From positions 1 through 43,207 of the forward strand of contig NZ_JASEFJ010000016.1 of assembly GCF_030019085.1 (NCBI RefSeq): DNA of 43,207 nt. The letters run 5' to 3'. Positions within the stretch are counted from its first letter, which is position 1, and the number at the start of each line of letters is the position of its first letter. A program made the position numbers and the translations under genes. Origin of the DNA: Methanoculleus sp. GTDB taxonomy: Archaea > Halobacteriota > Methanomicrobia > Methanomicrobiales > Methanoculleaceae. Under the pieces are notes generated by a model that worked only from the letters and a program-made list of their open reading frames with translations, did not search any database and was not told the origin of the DNA. Shown piece after piece: positions 24,418 to 32,873 of the stretch.

Positions 24418-25410
24418 TCAGACAATGTACTTGCCCAGGAGGCGGATGGAGGTGGTCATGTCGGGGCCGAGTGGCGAGCCGAAGATGATCTGGGTGACTC
24501 CAGCCTTTGCAAGGTCCTCGCACTTCTGCTTGACCATGTCAGGCGTTCCGGCGATGGTGAAGGCATCGATCTCAGCATCACCGACAAGGCTACCGACCGT
24601 CTTGAAGTCGAAGCGACCGAGCGCCTCCTTGATCTTGGCGACGTTGTCCAAGTTGAGGTTGTGGCGCTTGAGGAGTTCGGGCGGGGATCCGGCGGCGATG
24701 AACGCAGCGACGATCTTTGCGGCGTTCCGGGCTTTCTTCTCGTCCATGTCGATGGACATGGCGGTATAGGCGCCGACGTCGAAACTCTTCTTGCCGACCT
24801 TCTCCATCGCTTTCTTGATGATCGGGATGGCGACCTCGAAGTCCTTCGGGTTGGACGCGTTGATCAGGGCACCGTCACCGATCTCACCGGCGAGTTCGAG
24901 CATCTTGGGCCCCTGGGCACCGATGTAGATCGGGATACCCTTCTTGCCTGGCAGGGTTACACCGGTCAGCTTGGCGCCATCGTAGTCGAAGAACTCCATC
25001 TTGCCGGTCTTCTTGACCTCTTCGCCGGCCAGGAGTTTCCGGATCTGCTCGACGCCTTCGCGCAGGCGGACGACGGGCTTGACAGGCTGTATGGCGAGCT
25101 TCGGGAGGGTCGAGAGGTCGCCGGGCCCGATACCCAGGACTGCGCGTCCATCGGAGATCTCGTTTAACGTGGCCGCGAAAGACGCGATCGCTGCCGGCGT
25201 GTCGGTGAAGGTGTTCATGATTCCCGGGCCCATCTTGATCGTGTCGGTGTTTGCCGCGATCATGGCAAGGGTCGGGTATGCGTGACGGTTGTTGTAGTGG
25301 TTGGTGATCCAGGCGTAGTCTATATCCTTCGACTCTGCAAGCTTGGTGTACTTCACCACCTGCTTTACGTTGATTGCTCCGGGCACAAATTCAATTCCAT
25401 ATGTAGTCAA
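24418..25410 (-). CDS. mer: 5,10-methylenetetrahydromethanopterin reductase
   Basis: F420-dependent reductase of the methanogenesis and formate/CO2 pathway: methylene-H4MPT plus F420H2 to methyl-H4MPT. It is a bacterial-luciferase-like TIM barrel of 330 residues. Recognisable parts are TYGIEFVPGAINVKQVVKYT, YAWITNHYNNRHAYPTLAMI, KMGPGIMNTFTDTPAAIASF, VLGIGPGDLSTLPKLAI, and IPIYIGAQGPKMLELAGEIG. Ends at residue 330, full length. Start is TTG at 25410 behind GAGGTGA at a six-base spacing. A strong TATA box (TTTATATAA on the minus strand, 25447-25455) is about 40 bases upstream, giving a short leader. A TTG start for such a highly used enzyme is notable. Confidence 0.96.
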   Translation of the reverse strand: MTTYGIEFVPGAINVKQVVKYTKLAESKDIDYAWITNHYNNRHAYPTLAMIAANTDTIKMGPGIMNTFTDTPAAIASFAATLNEISDGRAVLGIGPGDLSTLPKLAIQPVKPVVRLREGVEQIRKLLAGEEVKKTGKMEFFDYDGAKLTGVTLPGKKGIPIYIGAQGPKMLELAGEIGDGALINASNPKDFEVAIPIIKKAMEKVGKKSFDVGAYTAMSIDMDEKKARNAAKIVAAFIAAGSPPELLKRHNLNLDNVAKIKEALGRFDFKTVGSLVGDAEIDAFTIAGTPDMVKQKCEDLAKAGVTQIIFGSPLGPDMTTSIRLLGKYIV

Positions 25411-25446
25411 GGCTATTCACCTCATTGAGTAGTTACGTGCCGGGAG

Positions 25447-25455
25447 TTATATAAA
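25447..25455 (-). promoter_or_regulatory. mer: TATA box for mer
   Basis: On the minus strand the sequence is TTTATATAA, about 41 bases from the TTG start of mer. Transcription would begin near 25425, leaving a leader of about 15 bases that contains the GAGGTGA ribosome-binding site. Confidence 0.7.
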
Positions 25456-25764
25456 TTATCATTTTGTGCTCACCCGAACTGCACCTGCCACCTGCACAGC
25501 GCAAAATTGGGACTGGTGATGAGTTTTAACGGCAATTTGCTGGTTTCGCTCTCTTTTCCGCGGGCCACCAGGTCGAAGAGTGGTAAACCGGAACGGTTAA
25601 GGCTCATCAGCGATTCCTACGGAAGGCGCTGAACGTCGCAGGGAAATATATATCTTCGTCTGCCCATATAATCATCAATAGTTCTCGATGAGTTTCATAC
25701 TTCTTTCAAGGCAGAGTTTCTCCAGGCCGTGCAAAGAAGTTACCAGATAAGGGGTATAATCAGT
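25456..25764. other. Divergent intergenic region between mer and the FtsZ-like gene
   Basis: No gene is seen. Two TATA-like elements serve the plus strand: AAATATATATCTT near 25643-25655 and CCATATAATCATC near 25664-25676. Either would give the FtsZ-like gene a leader of about 70-95 bases, unlike the leaderless genes around it. Confidence 0.5.
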
Positions 25765-27579
25765 ATGCGCGTTCTGGCAATCGGGCTTGGCGGCGCCGGG
25801 TCGAGGGTGGTGGATAACCTCTATGACCACGACCGGCGGAGTGGAGTCCATTGTATGAATGCGGTGGCTATCGATATCGACCCAAACTCCCTCCTGCAAC
25901 TTCGCTACCTCCCGAACAATGCCCGGATCTTTTTTCCAAAGGTCAACATAACCGATCACGCGGTTGCAGCAGATGTGATAGATATCGATGAGGTGATGAC
26001 CCGCCTTCAGCGCATGGATTCGATCGAGATCGACTCCATCCTAATCTGCTGCGGTCTGGGGGGCAACGTCGCCGATATAGCGCCGTTTATAATCGAGAAA
26101 CTCCGGGTATCCTATGTGGAACCGATCTTCGCTCTTGCAATCCTTCCATGTCTCAGCGAGGGTAAGCGGGTCTCGGCTAAAGCTGCTGATGACCTTGAGA
26201 TGCTCCAGGAACTGGTCGACGGTGTAATCCTCTTTGATAACGAGACCTGGTCGAGGAAGTTACTGGCCTGTGAGACGCCGGGTTTGAAGGATAACGCTGG
26301 CGGTTCCGGCCGACGGCATCAGCCTATCACGACACCAGACCCAAGAACTCATTATAACATGCTCAATGAACGGATTGCCCGCCAGATCGGGCTTCTCCTG
26401 CGCGCTGGAGAGTTTAACGCGGCGGGGGTTGAGGTTGCCGAGGTCGTTCTGGACGCGGGGGAGGTCCTCAACACCCTGAAAGACGGGGGGCTTGTCGCGG
26501 TCGGTTATGCTACGGAGCGTCTGCCAACGGGGTTGACGAACCTGCTACGCAGGAGGCGGTCGTTGAAAGACCTGATCCAGGGCTCGCATGAGAGAACAGC
26601 CAGGATAATCTCGCTTGCAAAGCGAGCGGTCTATGAGGATATCTCGATCCCCTGCGACCTGACCAGTGCCGAGAAGGCGCTGGTGCTGATTGCAGGCCCT
26701 TCAGCAGAACTATCGATGAAAGGGTTCCAGATAGTACGCAAATGGATCGACCGGAGTATCGCCGGGCTCGAGATGCGTTCCGGGGACTATCCGGTGCGGA
26801 ACACTGCGTATGTGGGGATCATAGTTGTGCTCTCGGGGCTCTCAAACATCCCGAGGGTTGGAGAACTCCGGGGTATCAGGGAAGACTACCTGCTTGAGTG
26901 CGAGGAAGAGGTAGCCAGGGCATCAGAGGTTTCTGATGTGGAAGAAGTCCTGGATTTTGCCTCTCCTTGCGAGATCATGTATCCGGCTGAAGATGTGGGT
27001 GATGAGATTATGGTGGAGAAAGACGAGATGATCGAGATCCCGGGCGGTGCCAGCAAGGGACAAAAAGACGAGACCATTGATATGCTTCCAAAATCAGGGA
27101 AGAAGAAGGAGGAGGGTGAACTCGTCCTGCCGCCCAGGGGAAGTGGACGGGTGGTCGACCTGGCGGGGTCGGCCTCAGTCACCTCATCGGTGCCCGCACC
27201 GAAGAACAACACCTTTGACCTGAAGGGCATTCATGTTGAGAAGACGGCGCCAAGAGACGAAGGTATGAGCGGTTCGGCGTCCTTTAAGCCGGTGCAGCGG
27301 CCGAAGGACGGTGTTTTCAGCGGTGAACGCGTCACGTTAGGCCAGGGTGCTCGGCGGCCGCGGGACAACCTCTTTGATGAAGCGGAGGTGCGCATGCGTG
27401 GAGGGGTACCTGCACCAAAGGACGGGTTGCCGGACCGGGCGCGTGGAGTTGCCGGGCAAGGGCCCAGGCCGAAAGAGGTTGATCCGGGACGGGGAAAACT
27501 CCGGGTGCTTGATCCAGAGGCCCGGGAAGAGAGAAAATCGGACGAAGAGTCGGACGATGGGATCACCTGGATCCTGTAG
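25765..27579 (+). CDS. Atypical FtsZ/tubulin-superfamily protein with a repetitive C-terminal tail
   Basis: A 604-residue protein. Residues 1-380 look like an FtsZ/tubulin domain. The N-terminal loop is GLGGAGSRVVDNLYD (7-21), followed by an IDIDPNSL region. The glycine-rich signature loop expected as GGGTGTG reads CCGLGGNVADIAPF instead. FALAILPCLSEGKRVSAKAADDLEML matches the next strand-helix. The T7-loop position has LDAGEVLN, keeping an acidic residue. The second domain has CDLTSAEKALVLIAGPSAEL. From about residue 380 the chain becomes acidic and disordered and carries a recurring P-K/R-D/N-x-F-like motif. The C-terminus is GITWIL. The start at 25765 follows GGGGT; a longer GTG frame from 25729 is less likely. 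Not a canonical FtsZ or CetZ; exact role unknown. Confidence 0.75.
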   Translation: MRVLAIGLGGAGSRVVDNLYDHDRRSGVHCMNAVAIDIDPNSLLQLRYLPNNARIFFPKVNITDHAVAADVIDIDEVMTRLQRMDSIEIDSILICCGLGGNVADIAPFIIEKLRVSYVEPIFALAILPCLSEGKRVSAKAADDLEMLQELVDGVILFDNETWSRKLLACETPGLKDNAGGSGRRHQPITTPDPRTHYNMLNERIARQIGLLLRAGEFNAAGVEVAEVVLDAGEVLNTLKDGGLVAVGYATERLPTGLTNLLRRRRSLKDLIQGSHERTARIISLAKRAVYEDISIPCDLTSAEKALVLIAGPSAELSMKGFQIVRKWIDRSIAGLEMRSGDYPVRNTAYVGIIVVLSGLSNIPRVGELRGIREDYLLECEEEVARASEVSDVEEVLDFASPCEIMYPAEDVGDEIMVEKDEMIEIPGGASKGQKDETIDMLPKSGKKKEEGELVLPPRGSGRVVDLAGSASVTSSVPAPKNNTFDLKGIHVEKTAPRDEGMSGSASFKPVQRPKDGVFSGERVTLGQGARRPRDNLFDEAEVRMRGGVPAPKDGLPDRARGVAGQGPRPKEVDPGRGKLRVLDPEAREERKSDEESDDGITWIL

Positions 27580-28531
27580 CATACATCAGGTCTTCAAAAG
27601 GCGTCGTTCCGGCGCCGATCTCGGTTTTGACGGTGTAGCCTTTCTCGACAGCGTTTCCAACCATGTTCATCCCGGTGAACGCAACGACGAATAGCCTGTA
27701 GGGGTGTTCGGGGAGGTTGAACTCGCCGATGCCTCTGCCGGCAGGGAATGCGAACCCCAGCTCTTCCATCAGGCCGACAACCTCTTCAACCCTGGAGCCT
27801 GCGGCTGCGGGGACTGCACGGACGTTTGCGAGCGCCACACCCGCTCCGGTCGTCACGAGCCGGTTGATCGAGGTGAGACCGGCGGAGACGAAGAGGTGGA
27901 GCGGGTCGACGGACGTTCCGCGGTAGCCGATGAGGTCGAGAAAACTGGCGGAACCGTTCTCGTCGACGGCGATCCTGCCAGCGTACTCGAGTCTTGTGGG
28001 GATGCCCATCTTCTGAATGACGCCGTCCAGGGTGACGCTGCACGCGGTCATGATCCCGAGATGACCCTCGGGTATGCGGGGGTCGGTGTCGACGACCCGG
28101 TAGGTGTTTAAAAACCCGTAACCCGCCGACGCTACCTCGTCGAAGGCTGCTGTGACGCCGGGGAGGTCATCCTCACGGACGAGAGAGAGGTTGTAGGCAA
28201 CCGTCCCTTTGCCGGTCGTCGGGTCAAAGGTGCTGCGAAATGCGAGTCGCTCGAGTTTTGATATGATGAACCCGATCTGCTCTTCGACAAGCGCCAGCTT
28301 GCTCTCGGCGATCCCGGCCTCGGTGAGGAGGCGGCCCCGGTTCCCGACCTTCGCTGTAAACCCCATCTCGTCGAGGTACTGGAGGTAGTACTGGACGGCG
28401 CGGTCGCTCAGGACAAAACCGCGTTCGGCCATCTTCTCGCTCAGTCTCTTTGCGCCCAGGGGTTCGTGTGACTCAGCCAGGATCCTCAGGATCTCGAGGT
28501 ACTTTCGTTCGGAGCGTATGGAGGGGGTCAT
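27563..28531 (-). CDS. nrpR: NrpR-family transcriptional repressor of nitrogen genes
   Basis: A 322-residue NrpR-type regulator. The N-terminal winged helix-turn-helix covers about residues 8-75 (KYLEILRILAESHEPLGAKR, FVLSDRAVQYYLQYLDEMGF). The rest is one NrpR effector domain with FRSTFDPTTGKGTVAYNLSL, GFLNTYRVVDTDPRIPEGHL, DPLHLFVSAGLTSINRLVTT and a C-terminal IGEFNLPEHPYRLFVVAFTG. In methanogens NrpR represses nif and glnA genes and is relieved by 2-oxoglutarate. Only one effector domain is present, as in the shorter NrpRI form, so a partner NrpRII may exist elsewhere. It overlaps the dcd-like stop (ATGA) and its 3' end overlaps the convergent FtsZ-like gene by 17 bases. Confidence 0.88.
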   Translation of the reverse strand: MTPSIRSERKYLEILRILAESHEPLGAKRLSEKMAERGFVLSDRAVQYYLQYLDEMGFTAKVGNRGRLLTEAGIAESKLALVEEQIGFIISKLERLAFRSTFDPTTGKGTVAYNLSLVREDDLPGVTAAFDEVASAGYGFLNTYRVVDTDPRIPEGHLGIMTACSVTLDGVIQKMGIPTRLEYAGRIAVDENGSASFLDLIGYRGTSVDPLHLFVSAGLTSINRLVTTGAGVALANVRAVPAAAGSRVEEVVGLMEELGFAFPAGRGIGEFNLPEHPYRLFVVAFTGMNMVGNAVEKGYTVKTEIGAGTTPFEDLMYATGSR

Positions 28532-28953
28532 CGGGTATGCACCACGCCAACGCTGTCCTGGTAGCGGCCGGCATAGGTCTGGTCGGCGTTCAGGACTTCA
28601 TGGAGGATCATCTGGACGATCCGGTCACCTTCCTGGAGGTGGATCTCTTCTCTCCCGGTGTTTGTCAGGCAGAGCGTCAGGTGGCCGCGAAACCCGGGGT
28701 CGATGAATCCACCGCCAAGGAGGAGGCCGCGGCGGGCGAACGAGGAGCGGCAGCGGAGTGTCCCCGCCAGGTCTGTCGGGAGTTCCACGCGCTCGATCGA
28801 GGCTACCAGGGTGCATACACCGCGCGGGAAGACGATAGTTTCGGCAGCGCGGAGGTCGTAGGATGCAGGTTGCTGTGATGCACTGTGGTATGGTTCGATG
28901 ACGAGATCGCCGTCATGGAGTCGGCGAACGATTTCGCTGGACGAGAGGATCAT
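28528..28953 (-). CDS. dCTP deaminase/dUTPase family protein
   Basis: A 141-residue trimeric dUTPase/dCTP deaminase-type protein, shorter than the 170-200 residues usual for dCTP deaminase. Motifs: VIEPYHSASQQPASYDLRAA near the N-terminus, CRSSFARRGLLLGGG, GFIDPGFRGHLTLCLTN and GDRIVQMILHEVLNADQ. The aspartate of GFIDPGF is the residue shared with dUTPases. In dCTP deaminases the next strand carries the catalytic glutamate (as in TLE or VLE); here that position is a cysteine (LTLCL). A dUTPase-only role is therefore possible. The frame is open to 29052, but MILSSSEIVRRLHDGDL at 28953 has a TATA-like box about 25 bases upstream, giving a leaderless start. It is coupled to nrpR by an ATGA overlap. 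Confidence 0.75.
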   Translation of the reverse strand: MILSSSEIVRRLHDGDLVIEPYHSASQQPASYDLRAAETIVFPRGVCTLVASIERVELPTDLAGTLRCRSSFARRGLLLGGGFIDPGFRGHLTLCLTNTGREEIHLQEGDRIVQMILHEVLNADQTYAGRYQDSVGVVHTR

Positions 28954-28969
28954 TGTATAGAACAATGCT

Positions 28970-28993
28970 ATAAAAATGCTTAATATCTTATGA
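28970..28993. promoter_or_regulatory. Back-to-back promoters for dcd-like gene and tRNA-Arg
   Basis: Within about 24 bases two divergent TATA-like boxes sit side by side: TTTTTATAGCA on the minus strand, 25 bases from the dcd-like ATG at 28953, and CTTAATATCTTA on the plus strand, 27 bases from the tRNA start at 29010. Both distances are what archaeal promoters show. Confidence 0.55.
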
Positions 28994-29009
28994 TAGAAAT
29001 CGATGAGGG

Positions 29010-29081
29010 GGACCCATGGGGTAGGGGACATCCTTTTGGGCTTCGAACCCAAGGACGCGGGTTCAACTCCCGCTGGGTCCG
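29010..29081 (+). tRNA. tRNA-Arg (anticodon TCG)
   Basis: A 72-base cloverleaf. The acceptor stem pairs GGACCCA with TGGGTCC, with G as the discriminator base. The D-arm has GGGT and the TAGGGG loop. The anticodon arm is TTGGG, loop CTTCGAA and CCCAA, giving anticodon TCG, which reads CGA. The T-arm is GCGGG, TTCAACT, CCCGC. No CCA is encoded. No intron is visible. A TATA-like box is 27 bases upstream. Confidence 0.9.
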
Positions 29082-29545
29082 CTGTTTTTGCCGGAGTATT
29101 TTGTAGGGTTTATCCAGGGACGGATGGACGTTGCTGCATATCTGGATGTGGGGTGTCGGCGAAAGGCCGTACTCCTGGAGACGTTGTAAAGAGGGGGGAC
29201 GGGGACGACCCCGGTTCAATCTCCGGGAAGGATCTTATCTGCGGCCATCTCTGAACCCTCCATAGGATCCAGGTTTTCCTCCACGGGCAATCACCGCGGT
29301 AGCGGCCGGACGGTGGGAATGCTCGATGAAAGAGACGTTCACCGAGAGTGGTTCGTGGGCATCGGTGAACTGGTTTGATGGCCACAATACGCCTCTTCGC
29401 TGAAGGGCGACCCAATCAAGTGGGTAGCGGAGAGGTTTCGAGGCGGCATCGTTATACTAAACACCTGCCCTTCCAGGTTGGGAGACGTTGAAATGCAGAT
29501 CCACCGGGGGGTGTCACCCCCTATGTTGGGAAAAAAGATTGGGGG
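29082..29545. other. Intergenic region after tRNA-Arg; holds a partial repeat copy
   Basis: No gene is recognised. It contains a partial copy of the dispersed repeat at 29328-29382 and the short palindrome GGGGGTGTCACCCCC near 29506-29520, which ends close to the stop codon of the large surface-protein gene and may help end or stabilise that transcript. Confidence 0.5.
29328..29382 (+). repeat. Possible third, shortened copy of the dispersed repeat
   Basis: AGAGACGTTC, then GGGCATCGGTGAACTGG and TTTGATGGCC occur in the same order as in copies 1 and 2. The stretch GCATCGGTGAAC is identical to copy 1. The middle segment of about 50 bases present in the other copies is missing. The match is weaker and could be partly chance. 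Confidence 0.4.
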
Positions 29546-32500
29546 CTATTCGATCTTTATGTAGGCACGCGATCTGCTTCCGACAGGAATAGCCAATGTT
29601 GTTGTATCCACCGCGTCGGGGGCGTCGTCCGCCGAGGCGGTGAGCCGGACCCAGTAATCACCGTCAGGCAGGTTGCTTGCGTCCAGGAGGGCTTTGCCCT
29701 CTGTAGTCGAACTGTCCACCGTCTTCGTCCAGAAGACCGTCCAGGATAGACCTTTATCCTTTGAGTAGGCAAGGGTCTCATGGATGTCACTGGTGCCGTT
29801 GTAGGTGATCGTCCAGGTCAGCGGGACGGTGTCGGTGAACGAGTCCTGCCCGGGCGGGAGTTCTGGCTCCTCAAGATCCACCGCGAGCCAGGCGGACGTT
29901 ATACCGGTGTTGTTCAGGTCAGGGAGGACCGTGAGGAAAGTATCCGGGAGAGCGAGCGTCTCTTCACCGTTGTTAAACGAGAGGCTTGCGCCAGGGCCGA
30001 AGATGTTGATGTTATTGTATTCGCCCCCCTTGTATGAAGAATTCACTGCAAGCCGGATATTCGCCTCCCAGACCTGGTTGAGGTGGATGGTACCGATGTC
30101 GAAGTGGAGGTTGTGATTTGTGTTCCAATTGCCGGTCTGGTCGACGGTACCTTTATAAAGGGTGGTGCCGTTTCCGCTCGTGTTAAGGATGTATGTGGAG
30201 ACCCCATTCTGGTACCTGTAGTCAAACACTTTGAATGCGTCTACGGGCGTTTCGTTCACCTCAACATTATTGAAGACGGTCATCGTGGTGTTGACGCCGG
30301 CCTCGGTCTTGAGTTCGCCGGCGATTTCGGTGTAAATCTGGGCGAGGTCGTTGCCCGTTGGTGCATGATAATATTTACCACCTGTAGATTCTGCCAGAAC
30401 CTTGAGGGTATTTTTGCCTCCCTCACTGATGTCATTTGCAAACGCGATGGAATAAATACGGATATTATTATTCATCGCATAGACGGACATGTTCTGATTA
30501 CTCATGAGCCCGCTTCCGAGACCGTCAAAAGGCAGGTACTCTGTTGTAAGGTCCTTGAACGTTGATGGGTCCTTGTTTTTTTCTGCAACACCCCTCGCGA
30601 GCGGATCGCCATAGTGGTTGTAGTCCCCGTCAGAAAGGACAATGATAGCTTTTACGGTGTTGTCACGGCCGTTGTCAATCAACTCGTTGATCGCTTTGTA
30701 GATACCAAATCGCATAGGAGTTCCCCAGTCGGGGACCATTTGTTTGATGGTCGTGTTGATCAACGTGGCGTTATCACTCATCGAGAGGTCAACGGTGGCG
30801 TAACCAGCATAAGTCTTGCCATTAGCGGGGTAATGGGTAGAACAATAATCGGAGTCATCATAAGTTCTGTCGTCTCTACCCAGCCACTCATGATTGCCGT
30901 ATTTCAAGAGGTCAGTCTGTCCATTCTTGCCAAAAGAGACGAGACCCAGATGATCGCGGGGGTAGTTCATCTGTGCATTAAAGATTTCGGAGGCCTCCAT
31001 TGCCTTGACCATGCGGTCGGGGTAGTCTTTGAGCATACTCCCCGACCGGTCGGTGCATAGCACAACATCGATCGGATCCGGCTGCAACTCATACCCATCG
31101 CCCTTCAGCCTTATCTTGACATCGACCGTATCGTTCATCCCAATAGTCGCCGGGGAGACCTCGGTCTCAACCGAGAGGTAGGGGTAGTTCATCCATGTCA
31201 GGACGAGGCTTCTGGTGGCCTGATGTCCCAGGGTTACATTCTCCCACGTGGCGCTGACGGTTACATTCCCCCTCGCAGCGATCCGTTTCCCATCATCAGG
31301 TTCTTTGAACTTTCCCGGGTGGAAATTGACGGTGGCATACCCGTTCTCGTCGGTCACGGCGGTGTTTATGTTCTGTCCTGGTGTCTCTCCCAGATAGGGA
31401 TTGTCGGCCAGATCGACCCCTTCGTAATTGATCGAACCTGTATCGATCTCAAACCTCACCGTCTCCCCCCCGACCGGGTTCCCCTTGACGTCCATCACCT
31501 TGGCCCGGAGTTGCGCTACCGAATCGGGATCTACATCGCGGCTCGGCATCGATTGCGGGCTTGCGGAGAGGACCATGTCCACAGGGTCGGTGCTGGTGAA
31601 CTCCACCACCTGCGTTACGCTCACGCCCGGGTTCGCGGCTGCGGTTGCCGTTATGGTCGCCGTGCCCATGGAGTTTTCAGGGCCGTAAGTGACCATCACC
31701 TGACCGTAACGATTGGAGTAGAGGAGAACGCTCTGCTCATCAGGTCCATTCGCCCGCTGTATCGTTGCGTTAACCCAGAGTCCCTGCCCTGGAGCGCTGT
31801 TACCGTAGGCGTCACGCAGGGTGTAGGTTAGCCGGATCACCTTATCCCCATCCGCCGGGACCGAGGCACTTACAGGGTCGACCACAAGATCGATCCTGGC
31901 CGGGTCGTTCCCGAGAGCGGTGATGGTGATGTACCTGCCCGATCCAACCGATGCTGGTGGCTTGATGTAGACGATATTCTCCCCGGCCACGGTATCGACA
32001 TTAAGTCTCGCGGTTGCATTCCCGGTCACGTCCACCGGCACCGTGACCTTATCACCATCGCTCCCTTCAAAAAACGCTCCGCCAGCAGGCGAGCCCACCA
32101 TTAAAGTCACGGTCTCGGCAACCCGCCGGTCATCCACCGGGTTCCCGTAGCGATCCTCCATCCGGACAACGATATCCGTCGTCTCGCCAACCAGCACCTC
32201 AGGATCGTACCAGAGGCCGGCAAGCCTGTAGGGCGTCGCGTGGTCGATAAACTGCTCGACGCTCGCGGTCGGGGGCTCATCCAGCCCCTCATACAAAACC
32301 GTCGCCGTGATGGTCGCCGTGCCGCTCTTAGGCCCGGGCCTGAACTCTGCCGTTGCCTTCCCATCAGTGCCCGTCACCAAGTGTGCGGGTGCGATACTCC
32401 CATCCGTGCCGCCAACCGACAAATCAACCCTGATGCCACCCACCCCGGTAGCCGGAGTGCCATTTGTCACCTGTACCGTGATGGTAGCGGTCTCACCGCT

Positions 32501-32620
32501 CCCAGCCGTCAGCCACTGCGTATCCGTGCTGACGGCAACTGTATCCGGAATCTGCCCCGCGACCGGCGCCGCCAGTAAGACCAGCCCGATCACAAGGCAC
32601 GCATACGTCCACCTGATCAT
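29546..32620 (-). CDS. Large secreted protein with Ig-like repeats and a VWA domain
   Basis: A 1024-residue exported protein. The signal peptide is MIRWTYACLVIGLVLLAAPV followed by AG. Residues of about 25-470 form four tandem beta-sandwich modules of the bacterial Ig-like 1 (invasin-like) kind, each with a phrase such as GTATITATV, GKATAEFRPG, GNATARLNVD or YGQVMVTYGP. A von Willebrand A domain (about 505-720) has a complete metal site: DRSGSM, the threonine in WGTPM, and LSDGDYN. The last 250 residues are further beta-rich modules. No membrane anchor or PGF-CTERM is present at the C-terminus (AYIKIE), so it is probably released or held by other proteins. A cell-surface adhesion role is inference. 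Confidence 0.85.
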   Translation of the reverse strand: MIRWTYACLVIGLVLLAAPVAGQIPDTVAVSTDTQWLTAGSGETATITVQVTNGTPATGVGGIRVDLSVGGTDGSIAPAHLVTGTDGKATAEFRPGPKSGTATITATVLYEGLDEPPTASVEQFIDHATPYRLAGLWYDPEVLVGETTDIVVRMEDRYGNPVDDRRVAETVTLMVGSPAGGAFFEGSDGDKVTVPVDVTGNATARLNVDTVAGENIVYIKPPASVGSGRYITITALGNDPARIDLVVDPVSASVPADGDKVIRLTYTLRDAYGNSAPGQGLWVNATIQRANGPDEQSVLLYSNRYGQVMVTYGPENSMGTATITATAAANPGVSVTQVVEFTSTDPVDMVLSASPQSMPSRDVDPDSVAQLRAKVMDVKGNPVGGETVRFEIDTGSINYEGVDLADNPYLGETPGQNINTAVTDENGYATVNFHPGKFKEPDDGKRIAARGNVTVSATWENVTLGHQATRSLVLTWMNYPYLSVETEVSPATIGMNDTVDVKIRLKGDGYELQPDPIDVVLCTDRSGSMLKDYPDRMVKAMEASEIFNAQMNYPRDHLGLVSFGKNGQTDLLKYGNHEWLGRDDRTYDDSDYCSTHYPANGKTYAGYATVDLSMSDNATLINTTIKQMVPDWGTPMRFGIYKAINELIDNGRDNTVKAIIVLSDGDYNHYGDPLARGVAEKNKDPSTFKDLTTEYLPFDGLGSGLMSNQNMSVYAMNNNIRIYSIAFANDISEGGKNTLKVLAESTGGKYYHAPTGNDLAQIYTEIAGELKTEAGVNTTMTVFNNVEVNETPVDAFKVFDYRYQNGVSTYILNTSGNGTTLYKGTVDQTGNWNTNHNLHFDIGTIHLNQVWEANIRLAVNSSYKGGEYNNINIFGPGASLSFNNGEETLALPDTFLTVLPDLNNTGITSAWLAVDLEEPELPPGQDSFTDTVPLTWTITYNGTSDIHETLAYSKDKGLSWTVFWTKTVDSSTTEGKALLDASNLPDGDYWVRLTASADDAPDAVDTTTLAIPVGSRSRAYIKIE

Positions 32621-32794
32621 GCGTCACACTGTACATTCTCCTGTTTCACTATCCAGGGATAAATGTTGTCAATTGAGTGAAGGTTCTTTCAGCATACCAG
32701 ATAACTTGGTGAAAAACAGACACTATCCACCCCAATGACCCCCGGTGCTCAAACCTCAGCGATGATCTCGCAAAACCGTGGCCAGGGGATACCA

Positions 32795-32845
32795 GTGGAG
32801 GGGGCCACCCCGTGTCACCCCCACGGGGTATAGCCACCTCCCACT
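32795..32845. terminator. Stable stem-loop between the two surface-protein genes
   Basis: ACCCCGTG (32807-32814) pairs with CACGGGGT (32822-32829) around a seven-base loop, and the flanks GTGGAGG and CCTCCCAC extend the stem with one or two bulges. It lies about 30 bases after the stop of the PEGA-like gene on the minus strand, where a terminator or 3'-end protecting structure would be expected. There is no clear U-tract. The rest of the 253-base gap shows nothing else. Confidence 0.4.
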
Positions 32846-32873
32846 CCACTCAAAAATATGATGATCGGAAGGC

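Noticed and set aside
29180-29230. T-arm-like sequence CCCCGGTTCAATCTCCGGGA after tRNA-Arg
   Set aside because: The loop has one base too many and no acceptor, D or anticodon arm can be built around it; not a tRNA and not a repeat of the tRNA-Arg 3' end.
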